Assembly: GCF_022539665.2 (NCBI RefSeq)
Contig: NC_081333.1
Coordinates: forward strand, 12,894,971-12,958,970
DNA from: Daphnia carinata
Taxonomy: Eukaryota; Arthropoda; Branchiopoda; Diplostraca; Daphniidae
Reading direction: 5' to 3'
DNA: 64,000 nucleotides
Shown: in pieces, positions 1 to 11,291 of the stretch
Position numbering within the stretch: the first letter of the stretch is position 1
How the letters are laid out: each line of letters starts with the position of its first letter
The notes under the pieces: generated by a model
What the model saw: only the letters and a program-made list of their open reading frames with translations
Told to the model about the DNA's origin: nothing
Database searches by the model: none
Position numbers and translations under genes: made by a program

Positions 1-572
1 TCTCAACGTCTTTCTCTTGTAGACTGACTCTTCTTCAACGAATAAAAAGATGAATACAGGATTTCGCGTCTAGTAGTGGCCGAGATGAATAATATTTGCG
101 GATTGGCGAAACAGGTGACACACCAGAAGAGAAGCAAAACGGTGATGGTGTTTCTTTTCCGGTAGTCATCGCCCATTGTTGCGATACACTTTAACTCGCC
201 TAATCGCTCGTATGTACATAAACATCTATGAGGGGAGTGCGAATCGAGAACTGGCTATCAATCCCCATCACTCTCTCCTTTAGACAAAATAAAATTCGCG
301 TATTAAACTAGGATCCGTTCGATGCACCAGTATACGATGAATGACCTGTGCAATGAGATAAAGAAAAAAAAGAAACGGGACGAAAAAGAAAGAAAAAATC
401 TACTCAGTTGACTATAGATTTTTTTTTTACGTTTCTTTTTTTTCCTTTTTTTTTTATTTCTCACGACCAAACAAAAGACAAAAAAATGTCAAATTTCTTT
501 TCTCTTTCTTATAATAGCAAATTTTTAATTATTAATTTGTTTTTTAGCGTAGCCTCCAAGGGCTCCAAGGAA
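1..572. other. 3' flank of WDR26; no gene seen
   Basis: This stretch lies downstream of the minus-strand WDR26 stop codon and probably holds its 3' UTR. It is AT-rich with T and A runs around 360-460, and a reverse-strand AATAAA-like signal near 452-458 could serve for polyadenylation. I see no open frame with protein-like composition. Confidence 0.5.
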
Positions 573-3178
573 TTACGGACCTGAGTTAGACGGAGTGGGT
601 TTGGGGCTACCAGATGAATGATTAGTGACGGCCGATGCAGTAGCGGCTGCATTATTTGTAGTGGCTTGTGTACTGGCAGCAGTAGCAGAATTGCGGCATT
701 CCTGCGACGGCCCCCATAGCCGGACCGTGCCGTCATCTGAAGCTGAAGCGAGCAGATGAGGGAAGCGCGGGTTCCAGTGAACACAATTGACCGTTCTGGA
801 ATGACCCGTCAGTGTTGCTAGAGGTAGCTCACGACGTATATGCCACACGAAAACTTTGTTATCTGTTCGTATTAAAAATTGCGATAAAAATTTCAATTAT
901 GAATACAAAGGGGGAAAGAAATGAAAGCTTTTCTGTTTCACCTTCGCTGCCACTAGCGATGAATTCCTGTCCTAATCCACCGAAACCTGAGTGGATCGTG
1001 TAGAAACCTTGGGTCAATCCTTGGTACTTGCGCACCAAAATGCGATCCTGGTCACATTCAATCAAATCAAAGATTAAAATTAAGCAAATTGGGATCTGAA
1101 TGAGAGTTTACCTGAAGATCCCACAGGTGAACACCCTGAGTAGCGACGTTGAGCAAAGCCAAACGGCCTGTGCTGTTGACCGTGAACGACATAATTGGAT
1201 GATCTTCTTGTAGTCTATCATCGTACTCATACAATTAGTGCAAAATAGAAATGATGGAACAAAGCCAAAATCTCTCACATGTTGCAGTCTGTCAGGTCAT
1301 CAAAGTTATATCCTCTAATGCGATGATGCGTGTCGGCAGCCAGCACAGTTTTGCCGTCCATCTTCCAGGCCAGCGCTTGAACTCGAACTCCCTCCCAAGA
1401 TTCCAGCACGTTTCCTTCCAAATCCTGAAAATGCAACGCAAAGCGGATTATTAAATTTTTGTTATTTGAATGAAATAAAAATTACGCAGAGATAGAATTG
1501 TCCACGACATCCGCCAGCCACAAAACGTCTACCATCCGGATGCCAAGCGCACGACGTCAGCGAATCCTCAGAGGCGTGCGACAATTTGGTCCTCAATTGA
1601 CCCGTCTCGACTTGCCAAACCCACAGTTCTGGGCAGTCGTCGGGACCACATGCAGCCAGATGACTGCTGTCTGGGCTCCACGACAAATAAGCTACGCCGT
1701 ACGAATGGCCTTCCAGCGTTTTCAAATGCGTCAGCGAACAGTTATCCTAAAGCGAAAAGGTCAAACTTAAGCAAATCAAACGTGTAAATAGCCAGATGTT
1801 TCGACACGTACCGGATCCACATTCCATATCATCACAGTGGTGTCTTTGGATCCGGTTGCCAGTTTGGTGCCGTCGGGCGAAAACCGACAAAACCAAACTT
1901 CATCACAGTGATCGTTGAGAACTTGCAGTGTCTCCAGAGGAAGTTGTTCCCTGAATTCGCGATAACAAAAATAATTTAAGCATACTGAACCTCTTCTTCT
2001 AATTAACAAAAAAAGATTATCTATCTTACTTGGAACACAGGTGATCATTCAACAGAGATACGTTGTCAAAAGGGGCATTCGATTTCACATTATGATAAGG
2101 ACAACGTTCTTTCTGAGAATCTACTGCTTGCGTTAATAAAGCGTGAAGCCTAAAATATAAAACACCCACGTTAGTCGAACGATGGTAAGAATCACGACAA
2201 TAAATCAAATGTAAAAATCAAAAGAAATCGGTCACCTTCTAGGAGGTAACATGATTGACGCAGGCAAGAAGCGCTGGAGCCTCTCCATGAGAGCTCCCCG
2301 TGACAGGTGCCCTTTGCCCTGCCATCGAGCAATATCACGCAATTCTTCACCACTCGAGCACATCATAAAACCGGAAAGCTCGTGAACGCGAGCGACGTTG
2401 TGCCCGAGAGGAGTCAATTCATGACGGAGAACGTTCAACGCCTCCATAACCCGCCCGTCTTCCAGGCACTCGAGGTATTTCTGCTCCTGAAGAAGGAATT
2501 TCATTTCGACCAAATTCTGAGGGCAGACCAAGACATTCTTCAGTTCACTCAGATCCATCTCGGCCTTATTCCAATCGCCATCCATGACGTGCTGACAAAA
2601 CTTGGCAGCTGCGGGGTGATCTAGTCGACAACCCGATTCTTGCATAAGGACTTCGGCGCTCCGACTAGAGTGACACAAAAGAAAGTGATGTATCTGAGTC
2701 TAAACGATGAAACAGACGTTTGTGCAACTCACTGCAGTCCTATCGACGTCAAATGCTGTCCGATTATCCGTACGATTTCCTGGTCAGTTTTCGAAACAGT
2801 TTTGGGTTGAATGAGTCCATCCAATTCGGCAAAACTTTGATCAGCTTCAGCGAACAGTCCTCCATGCTTAGTGCCTCCCACAACGCCGTCAACGTCTTTT
2901 AAACCGAACAGAGACTCGGTAGCGGGGCCACCATCATTTTTACTACCATTGTTGGCATCTTTTGACGAACAGCCATTCTTGGCCTGGATAATAAAAACAA
3001 AAGGAGTTGTAAAAGTAACGGAGGTATTTGTTCGACATTCATCATACTGTTGTAGCTTGCTGCTGCATATTGTTGCTGGGTATCGCTGAGCAGGTTGCGG
3101 AGCGGAGCTTCTTTTTTGGTGGCTGGGCTGCTCCACCTTCATCCGATTCGTCACTGGTCGAGGCCAGTATGGCGTGGC
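573..3178 (-). CDS. WDR26: WDR26 homologue (LisH-CTLH-WD40; Gid7-like CTLH ligase subunit)
   Basis: Known role of the family: WDR26 is the Gid7-like substrate-recruiting and oligomerising subunit of the CTLH/GID E3 ubiquitin ligase. Visible order: a low-complexity N-terminal part with a basic PPKKKLR stretch, a LisH motif ([12 protein letters not shown]), a CTLH domain (from [17 protein letters not shown]), then WD40 repeats, including [35 protein letters not shown] and [10 protein letters not shown]. After the last repeat comes a Ser/Thr/Ala-rich tail. Coding exons on the minus strand, from 5' to 3': 3048-3178, 2733-2983, 2236-2664, 2030-2149, 1812-1950, 1486-1746, 1279-1424, 1112-1214, 942-1047, 573-862; all have GT-AG borders and phases agree. 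That gives 657 residues, but exon 3048-3178 starts in mid-codon, so at least one upstream exon with the start codon is missing from my model. The first in-frame ATG I can see is at 3068. Confidence 0.93.
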
Positions 3179-4316
3179 CTGGTAAAATAAAATGCAAAGT
3201 AGAAAAAACAAACAAAGGAAAAAGTTGGAGTAAAAACCGCTGCAACTGCTGCTAAATATTGAGACCTAGTAAGGCCAGACGTCCGGCCAGCTGCGCCTGC
3301 CCACCAAGTTGCTGCTCACCACTCCACGCTGCTCTTCCTTCAAGAGACGGCGGGATTCCAGACACCTTACGAGGAATTTTGCTCAATTATGGAAGCCACC
3401 GTCTGTCTTTCTCTCTTCCTGGTCAATAAGATGAACGTAGCTTCAACTTCTTTTGGGCTCTGGTTGCATGACCACCATAAGAAATTTCATCACATTCACA
3501 TGCACACAGCCATACACCTGAATAAAAAAAAAACAAAAAAAACAAACAGAACAAGTAAATAAAACACGAGTTATAAACATGCAAAGCCAACACAACATTT
3601 CTCAAGCATCAAACTTGAATTGTGGGTATTACTAAAAATGATAAAAAGAAATGGAACGACGAACGGGCACGAACTAAATTTTCCACGATTATCCAAGAGA
3701 GGATTAGTTGCTATTAAAAAACGGAATCGAACGTTACGCCACCGTCCATTACTCGTGTCAGCAAGTAACAATCTTCCAAGGACAAAGAGGGGAAGAGTGA
3801 CCCTAAACAAAGCATCGACTTTCGATTAAAATAGCTACCTTCGAACGATTGTCAACCACGCAGCGACGTTAAAAATCTTTTTTGGGGGGATAACTTTATG
3901 CAGCAGTGGAGTTTATTATGGTAAACTGGGTAAAAAAAAAAAAGAGTGAGAAGGGAGAGAAGGGCAAGTATAAACTCGTATCCCCTTGTTGCCAAAAATT
4001 GTGTGTACACAGAGGCGCTCACACACACGCATATACACAAAACAGAGAGTAGAGATTTGGGTTGAGAGCTTCACTGTTCGACTGATTTCTCTCTGCTATC
4101 GTAGATTTCTCGTCTCTTTGCCCCTTCTGCGCAAGATATGGCGAAGTGAAACAAGAAAGGGGAAAAAAAGAAAAAAAAGTAAAAACAGCTGACCAAGCTG
4201 TTTTTGTTTAAATATCTAAAAACCTCCGAGACTGCGCTTTCCTATCTTTTCTACAAGTAAAAGTTGCGCGGAGGAGCCTCCTTCTTCCATTAAAATAAGA
4301 CTACTTGGCTACGGCT

Positions 4317-4364
4317 GCCACCTGGCGACAAACGTAAGAGTTGTGGCAATAGCCACCTGGCGAC
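4317..4364. repeat. Direct repeat of a 13-mer (GCCACCTGGCGAC), 35 bp apart
   Basis: The 13-mer occurs at 4317-4329 and again at 4352-4364. In reverse complement, the first copy contains AGGTGGCAG, which fits the CTCF core AGRKGGCRS; the second departs at one position. They lie about 1.1 kb upstream of the known WDR26 coding exons. The sequence identity is certain; a function as an insulator or promoter element is only a guess. Confidence 0.4.
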
Positions 4365-4646
4365 CGAATATGGAAATAAATAAAAATCATGAAACTTGGT
4401 GAAATGGCTTTCGACTATTAAATGTGGTATACATGTACGGCAGACAATTTAAAGCCTTGAAACTCAATTTTCGCAGACGGTTTCTAGTTTCAAGTGAACC
4501 GGGAGACAGTCAGACTGGAAACGAGATTCAAGATCCGCTCTCCACACAAGCAAAAATGAAAATGAAATTTTAAAAGGATTCCGAATAATCAGCAGAAATT
4601 GTTGCACTGCAGGTGGAGATAACTGAGACGGACAATGTAAATGAGC

Positions 4647-4788
4647 AAAAAAAAAAAAAAAAAAGAAAACTTAATAATACGCGTCAGACGATATGCAAAA
4701 AAAACCACCAAAAGGATACGCTGAGTTATCACAGTTTTTTTTTTTTTTTTTTTTCTTTCCTACATAAAAAAAAAAAAAAAAAAAAAAA
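4647..4788. repeat. A18 - T20 - A23 homopolymer cluster
   Basis: A run of A at 4647-4664, T at 4735-4754 and A at 4766-4788. The T run can pair with either A run, giving alternative foldbacks. Further runs follow at 4904-4931 (T28), 5057-5078 (T22) and 5186-5204 (A19). Confidence 0.85.
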
Positions 4789-6512
4789 TGAAGGGAACTT
4801 TGAACGATAGCCGCGCGAGCTCCTTCAACGGTTGTATTGCAAACGAACCGTCTGACGTGTCACGGACAAATTGGAATCGTTCTAGCTAACATTCACGAAA
4901 TAGTTTTTTTTTTTTTTTTTTTTTTTTTTTTCAAATAAAACTGGGCGAAAGAGGCACAGCCTTTTGTTACATTAGAACAAATAAAAGTATTTTCAGTCTT
5001 TGCACCAGAATGCGCTTCTCTCGTGCTGCTAGATGGCGATTTTTTATTTTTTTAAGTTTTTTTTTTTTTTTTTTTTTTGATATTTGATCAAGCGTGTAGA
5101 ATGCCCGCAGCCGGACTCGAGTCACGTTCCCGCCGTGCCGACCCAACCGCCAGCCACTAGGAGAAGAGCAGATGTCGTCTCAGTTAAAAAAAAAAAAAAA
5201 AAAATGAAACTGGTGTGTACAGTAAATATGTGATGAATAATAACGTGAATGTTGTTTCAAGAAATTCTGTTGAAGAAAAACACGTCGGAGTCGTATAGAA
5301 ACGGCGCGACCAATGTCGTAAAAATCGTTCAAATTGAAAATTGTTTCGTGCTGTTTGGACGAGAGTTTGCAGGCCTTGTTGTTGTTGTCTGGCGCATTTT
5401 TGACGATCGCCTGCTGACAAGGACGTTTTAACGAGAGCCACTTTCGAAAAAGAAAAAAAAGAAGACGACAGCTGGTCAATGTGATGAGACATTTCCTGCA
5501 TATTAGCAGGTCGACAAAGACCCCTTCCGCATGACCTTTTTTTTTTTTCTTTTTTGTTCAAAGGTAAAATAAAAGATCTGTGTAAACAAGATGGCAACTG
5601 TGGGAGATGCGGAGAGCTCGTTACTTTACATGTCCGTTGGTCGAGGAAAACAAAGAAGACGGGCAAAAATAAAGATAAAACAAGAAAATCGAATAATAAA
5701 CACACAAAGTTAAAGAAAAAAAAGAAAAAAGGGCGGCGACAACATTCCAGAGTGCCCTGTGGGCGACCTTTCTTCTTCTCTATGTGTCTGTGTGACTCTC
5801 TTCCGACCAATTAAAAGTAGCTAGGGACCCCACTTAAGTGCTCTTTTCCCGGTCCACGGACGGACATTTTCCATGTATTTTGTCCCCCCCCCCCTTTTTT
5901 TTCTTTTCCTTTTTTAAAAAAAGAAACAAAAAAAAAAAAAAAAAAATGTCGTTGTTGTGTGTGCAGGGGGGTTGTCGCATTTCTCTCTTTTTTTTTTTTT
6001 TTTTTTTATTCTTTAACTTGTGTGTCCATCTTCTTCTCCACCCATCCATTAAAATAATCATCCGCGCGGATGATTTGGTCATGCACTTTTTTCCGAGTCG
6101 CTTGTCTCCGGTCTGCTCTGGTCTGAACCCACCCCCGCATGTGTAGGACGTGGCCATCCGTCCGACTTAATTGAGCGGATTTAAGATGCGCCAACTGAAG
6201 TCTGAAATAATGCAGGAAAAAAAAAAAAAAATAAATAAGAGGACCCAATGAAACGTGGAGAAATGCATCATTCATCCAGCGTTGCCCTTCTTCTCGACCG
6301 TGACGTCATCAATGAATGGACGTCAATCACCTAGAATGAATGAATGGCTTTTTTTTTCGTACACAGAGCTTATATTGATCCAAATGAATTCAAACAAATT
6401 CTATTTACAGCGCAGCATATATTATAGGAGCATACACACACACATTACATATAGTTTTCAAAATGTATTTTTTTTTTTTATTTTGAAAAAAAAAAAAAAT
6501 GGGCGTTTTCTT

Positions 6513-6539
6513 TTTCCATTTTTCTTCGAAAAATGGAAA
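6513..6539. repeat. Perfect 11-bp hairpin with 5-nt loop
   Basis: The arms TTTCCATTTTT (6513-6523) and AAAAATGGAAA (6529-6539) are perfect reverse complements with loop CTTCG. It lies about 1 kb beyond the crossveinless-2 stop codon, in its possible 3' UTR or 3' flank. Confidence 0.75.
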
Positions 6540-7370
6540 TGAAAAAAAAAAAAACACGAGGGAATCGGCAAAAAAAAGGATCGACACGAGAAACCTTTTT
6601 GCAGGTAAAAAAAACAAACAAACAAATGATATAATATATATATAACGTGTGTATAAGGCCTAACTATTTACAGCAAATAGTTTAAAAACGCAGCCACGCC
6701 CAAATTCATTTTTTTTTTTTTTATTTTTTTTTTTTTTTTTATTTTGGAGGGGGATTTTGCCTCACGTTCTTTCAAAGAAAAAAGAAAAATGCGTTTTGGA
6801 ACGTGACACGGACGCCAAAAGGTGAGGCAAAGCTGACAACGTTTTGCTACGTGTTTCTCGTAATGATTGAGATGAGATGGGTGTGAAAATGCACGTCATG
6901 GAGTGGGGGATGAGTTTATAATTAAAATGGCACCAGAATAAAAAAAAAAAAGGGAGAAAGAAGAAGAGATCGCAACGAGAGAGCCAGCTGACTTGATTCA
7001 CCAACAAAAAGAAGGAGGGCATTCATGATCATTTCCAATCGAATAATAACGAGTCAAAAGGTCAACCTATTTTTCTTGTTCGTTACGTTTGGCCTTTCGT
7101 GTCATCGGCTTCAACGGCTGAATTATAAAGATTTGTTTTTTTTTTATACAAATGTCAATTTCAAAAGGTGGGGCGAGGAAAAATAGTCGGAAAAACGTTT
7201 GTCCGTTTGTCGAATAACAACAAAAAATGAAATGGCCACTGGGTCGAAAAAAAAAAAAAAAAAAAAAAAAAAGAGAGCTGGTCCAACGCATATCGTTAAA
7301 ACGTCAAATCACCTGTTGCTTAAAGTGTTTTCCTTTTTTTTTTTTGACGATAAGCAAGTGATTTCAATCG

Positions 7371-7383
7371 CCCCCCCCCCCCC
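7371..7383. repeat. C13 homopolymer run
   Basis: Thirteen consecutive C just downstream (in the sense of the minus-strand gene) of the crossveinless-2 stop codon, in its probable 3' UTR, so the RNA would carry a G13 run. A similar C11 run lies at 5884-5894. Confidence 0.8.
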
Positions 7384-7509
7384 AACAAAAACAACGAAAC
7401 AAAACTAATGAGAGTTGAGAGAGAGAAAGAAAAGAGTTTTGGCATTTGAAATAAAATTTTCTGAAACAAACAGAAACAAAAAAAAAACAAAAAAGGAAAG
7501 GGAAAATGC

Positions 7510-8571
7510 TCAAGTGGTGGGATGAAGTCGAGTGCTGCCACCCGAGTGATGGTGGCCCGTGCAGGCCGTGACCTCGCGCCACTTGGGGTCGATCTGCGTG
7601 ACGCCGTGTCGGGCGCATTCGTGGGCGTAGGCCGTCAACGCCTCGCAGTAGCACTGTTTGCCGGACGGGCATTCGCACATGTCCAGCAGGCACGATCTAT
7701 TTTTGCAATTGATTTATAAAAAAAAAAAAATGAGACTCGAATAAAAAAGGGAAAAAAAAAAAAAAAAAGAAAAGACGAGCGACTTACTTGAAATAGCGAA
7801 CGGGACTGACTTGCGGATGGCACTGGGCGAAGGTGGCCGCTTTGAGGACGCTGCACTCACGGACGGCCCTGATGCGGATGTGCCACTGTCGTTGGCAGAG
7901 CGGCTCTTCTGCTGCGCTGGCCGTCGTTTTTTTGCTAGCGATAGCAACAGACGAAGCGGACAGGGAGGCGGACGACGACGTGCTGGCCAATTGATTGGGA
8001 TGCTGTTGTTGTTGTTGTTGTTGTTGCTGCAAGCGACGCTGACTTGAGCGATCGGCCGAACTGGAAGGCGGTGGTCGCTGTTGGCCACCTGGGCTGGGCC
8101 CGCTACTGCAAGACTTGGGTCCGCCCACTTTCCAAGAGGCGCCAAACTGTTCGACGCTGGTGGCCAATTGACCGGACCGCATGCGCAGATCGTCGCGCCG
8201 CCTGCCGTTGAAATTGCCGCACAGGCCGCAGAGGCGCCGCTTGAACGCGGGCGGCACCGTCACTTCTAAAAAGCTCTCGCCGTCCCACAGCAATTTCACA
8301 CCTAACATTGACATTTGTTTGATTCATTTGTTTTTTTTTTCTAAAATAAGAAGAGGGACGCCCAAAAACTTACCGAGATTCGTTCTGACGACGACGCTGT
8401 AACCCTCCTGGACGACGGAGAGGACGCCGAGACTGACAAAAGGCAAAGAGACGCGTTTGTGGTTCACCTTGACTTTCATGTTTTGTCCGAGCGTCACTTT
8501 CAAATCTTCGATCTGTTGTTTCCAAAAATGCATTTTTTTTTTTTTTTTTTTTTTTAAATAAATCAACTTTG

Positions 8572-8603
<32 letters not shown>

Positions 8604-11255
8604 TACGGTGAGCGTGACGGTTTTTGTCCAGGAAAAGGAACGCGACGAACGGGCGTCGTTGGTGACCCGGACGGAAAAACTGTCGTTGCGGCAGTCGGAC
8701 GTCAGCAGGTACTTGCACGCACCTTGGAAATTAAAGACACGTCCATCGAAGGTGCGGTAATGAGGATCGCCAAAGACCGTGCACACGGCGTCGTCTTCCA
8801 CGCATTTCGGGCAACACTGGCCCGCTTCTTTGACGGGATGGCGGCCGGGCGGACACGCTTGTCCGCCGTTGGCTGCCTGTAGCGGTGACTGGACGTTGTT
8901 GCCACTGGCCGACGATGACGATGAGGAAGGAGCGTCGGAATCGCTCGATTTCATTTTGCGTCGGTGATGATCTTTAGGCCGGTAGACGGGGCATTGCTGG
9001 ACGGCGCAGCGGACTTCGCCCTGCGAACAGCTGCACTGCGTACAAGGATCCAGCGACCAACCAGCTCCGTTCTGTTTTTTTTTTTTGATTTCATTCAAAA
9101 TAAAAATCAAATTTTTAGTAATGTTACATTGAAAGCACCGACCATCAAATCGAGTTCAATTACAATTTAAACGCTGTTTGTCCTCTTTAAAATTGACATT
9201 TTTTTTTTCCCAGTCGGACAAAGGATCATCACCTAGTTTATAGCCCCCCCCCCTGACTTAAACAAGGCCCTTTTAAAAAAACAAAACAAAAAAAAAAAAA
9301 CACGCACACAAAATGAATTGAAGAGGCGCGAGTTTCAAAATGTGTGACATGTTGGCTTCATCTTCGATGCCAAAAACAAAACAGGAACGCATTTCTCATC
9401 GTAGGTGGCATCATCATCATCATAAAAAAATAAAAAAAAAAAAAAAAAAAGAAGCTCATCCCTTTAATGTAGACGGGCGGTATATCCAAAAAAAAAAAAC
9501 AAAAGGTTAATCGCGTCTTAAGTACGTCATCGAGCCGTGGCGCTGCAGGTGGTCTTTTTTTTTTTTTTTTTTTTTTTTTTTTCCCGTCTGTTGGTTCAAT
9601 GCGCCAGGTAAAACCGCACAAAGAATGTAATAACAAAAGAGGCAGCAACAAGCGAAAGGATTTGTTTTGATGGCCTTCCCCTCCCCCCCGTTGTTGTTTG
9701 TGTTGTAATCAGAGCGAAAAAGAAAAAGAAACACCGTCAAACAACAAACCCACACAAGTCGTTTGTGTTTTGTTTTTTACCTTAAAAAAACAAAAAAAAT
9801 AAAGGAGGAGAAAGAAACTGACCTGATAAGTGACGCCACGATAGGCGCAGGTGAGGGGTCGTGATGCCGGCAACGCCGTCGGCGTTTGCATGGCAGGTTG
9901 TTGTTGCTGTTGTTGTTGTTGCGACACTTTGCCGCGAGTGGAAAGCAACGAAGAAGAAGAAGAAGAAGAAGAAGAGACGGCGGCTTCTTGTTGCCTTTGA
10001 AACGAAGCGACGACGGCCATGGCCGACGGTTGGGTCGACGATTTCGATGGCACGGCGTCGAGCGGCCAAGCCAAAAGGGGCGGAGCCACCGTGATGGTGG
10101 CCGGGTGAACGTTCGGGCACGACGACGACGACGACGACGACGAACCGCCACCGAGTCGTCTGCTGTTGTCACGCAGACAGACGGTCGTCGAGTTCGGCTG
10201 GCACGTGCAATTCGTGCACGGATCCGGCCGGAATGTGGCGCCCAATTCAAATTGCTTCTTGCCCATGTGGCAAACGGCGGCGGCAGACGAGGCCGGCTGC
10301 ACTTCTTTGCGCACACCTTGGCAGACGGGGCAGCAAGCGCCCGGCTGGAGCAGGGCTTTGTTAGCCGGACAGGGCAGGACGGGGCACGTCTGCCGCGTGC
10401 ACATCATGGAGCCACCGGGCAGACATTGGCACTGCGTGCACGGCTCTGTTTGCGGGTCGGGACTGACGGCCGGCTGACCTTCCACCATCGTCACGTTGCG
10501 TCCATTTTGCGCGTCGTCGTTCCACTGGCAGTCGTTGCAGCGCGGGCAGCACTCGCCCGGCCTGACTGGCAGCAACTGTCGGCAATGGCCGTCGCTTGTC
10601 GCCTCGTCGTTCCAGCGACACGTTTGACGAGACACGGTTACTACACCGCCCTGACATGTCATCGTCTACATTTTTGGGCCAGATCAATCAAACATTTTAG
10701 AAATGCGTTTTTGTTTTGTTTTTTTTCCTTTCAAATGCGATTATGCGTACAATTTGTTTTTATTTTTCTTTCTTTCTGGTTTTGGATGGAGAGCGTGAGT
10801 CATTTGGTCGTGACTCACGCTCAATAACAAATAAAAACAAAAAAAAAAAAAGGGGGCCAATCAAATGCAAATGAAAGGTCGTCTCTTTGTATATGGCTTG
10901 TTTTTTGTTTGTTTTTAATTACCTGACAGGGATCGTCGGGATCGTTCCACTGGCTGCCGCTCTGATGGTGAACCCCTTTGTAATAGCAACCTATTTTTTT
11001 TTTTTTTTTTTTTTTTAAATTGAATTCAATTAAATCATTTCAACGTTGTCAATCGTCATAAACTTACACAGCAATAAGGATTTAAGAGAAAAAAAAAAAG
11101 TGGGGGGGATAGTAATTAGTTTGAATTATGAAAAAAAACAAAAAAAAAAAACAAAAGAAGAGCGACGGTGAAACTATAGCGGAAGAATGTCAAAAGGTCG
11201 GCCATCAAACGGCCGGAATGCCGTTGCCGACCGCATTATTGAAGCCATGGGAAAC

Positions 11256-11291
<36 letters not shown>

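Larger units (their letters stand above)
3179..7509. other. Intergenic / WDR26 5' exons and cv-2 3' UTR; homopolymer-rich
   Basis: Both flanking genes are on the minus strand, so this holds the unseen 5' end of WDR26 and the 3' UTR of crossveinless-2. A possible non-coding WDR26 exon runs from about 3370 to 3518 (minus), with an AG acceptor near 3519 and a GTAAGG donor near 3370, but all its frames contain stops. From 4.6 kb the sequence becomes rich in long A and T runs. Long open frames here, such as minus 5184-5810, are low-complexity Phe/Lys readings of those runs and I do not call them genes. Confidence 0.5.

Noticed and set aside
5184-5810. 208-codon minus-strand frame
   Set aside because: Composed largely of Phe and Lys stretches from T and A runs, with no domain features and no splice context; a chance reading of homopolymers.
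9886-10827. 313-codon plus-strand frame opposite the large cv-2 VWC exon
   Set aside because: Shadow of the minus-strand VWC coding sequence; Arg-rich reading of Cys/Ser/Gln codons.
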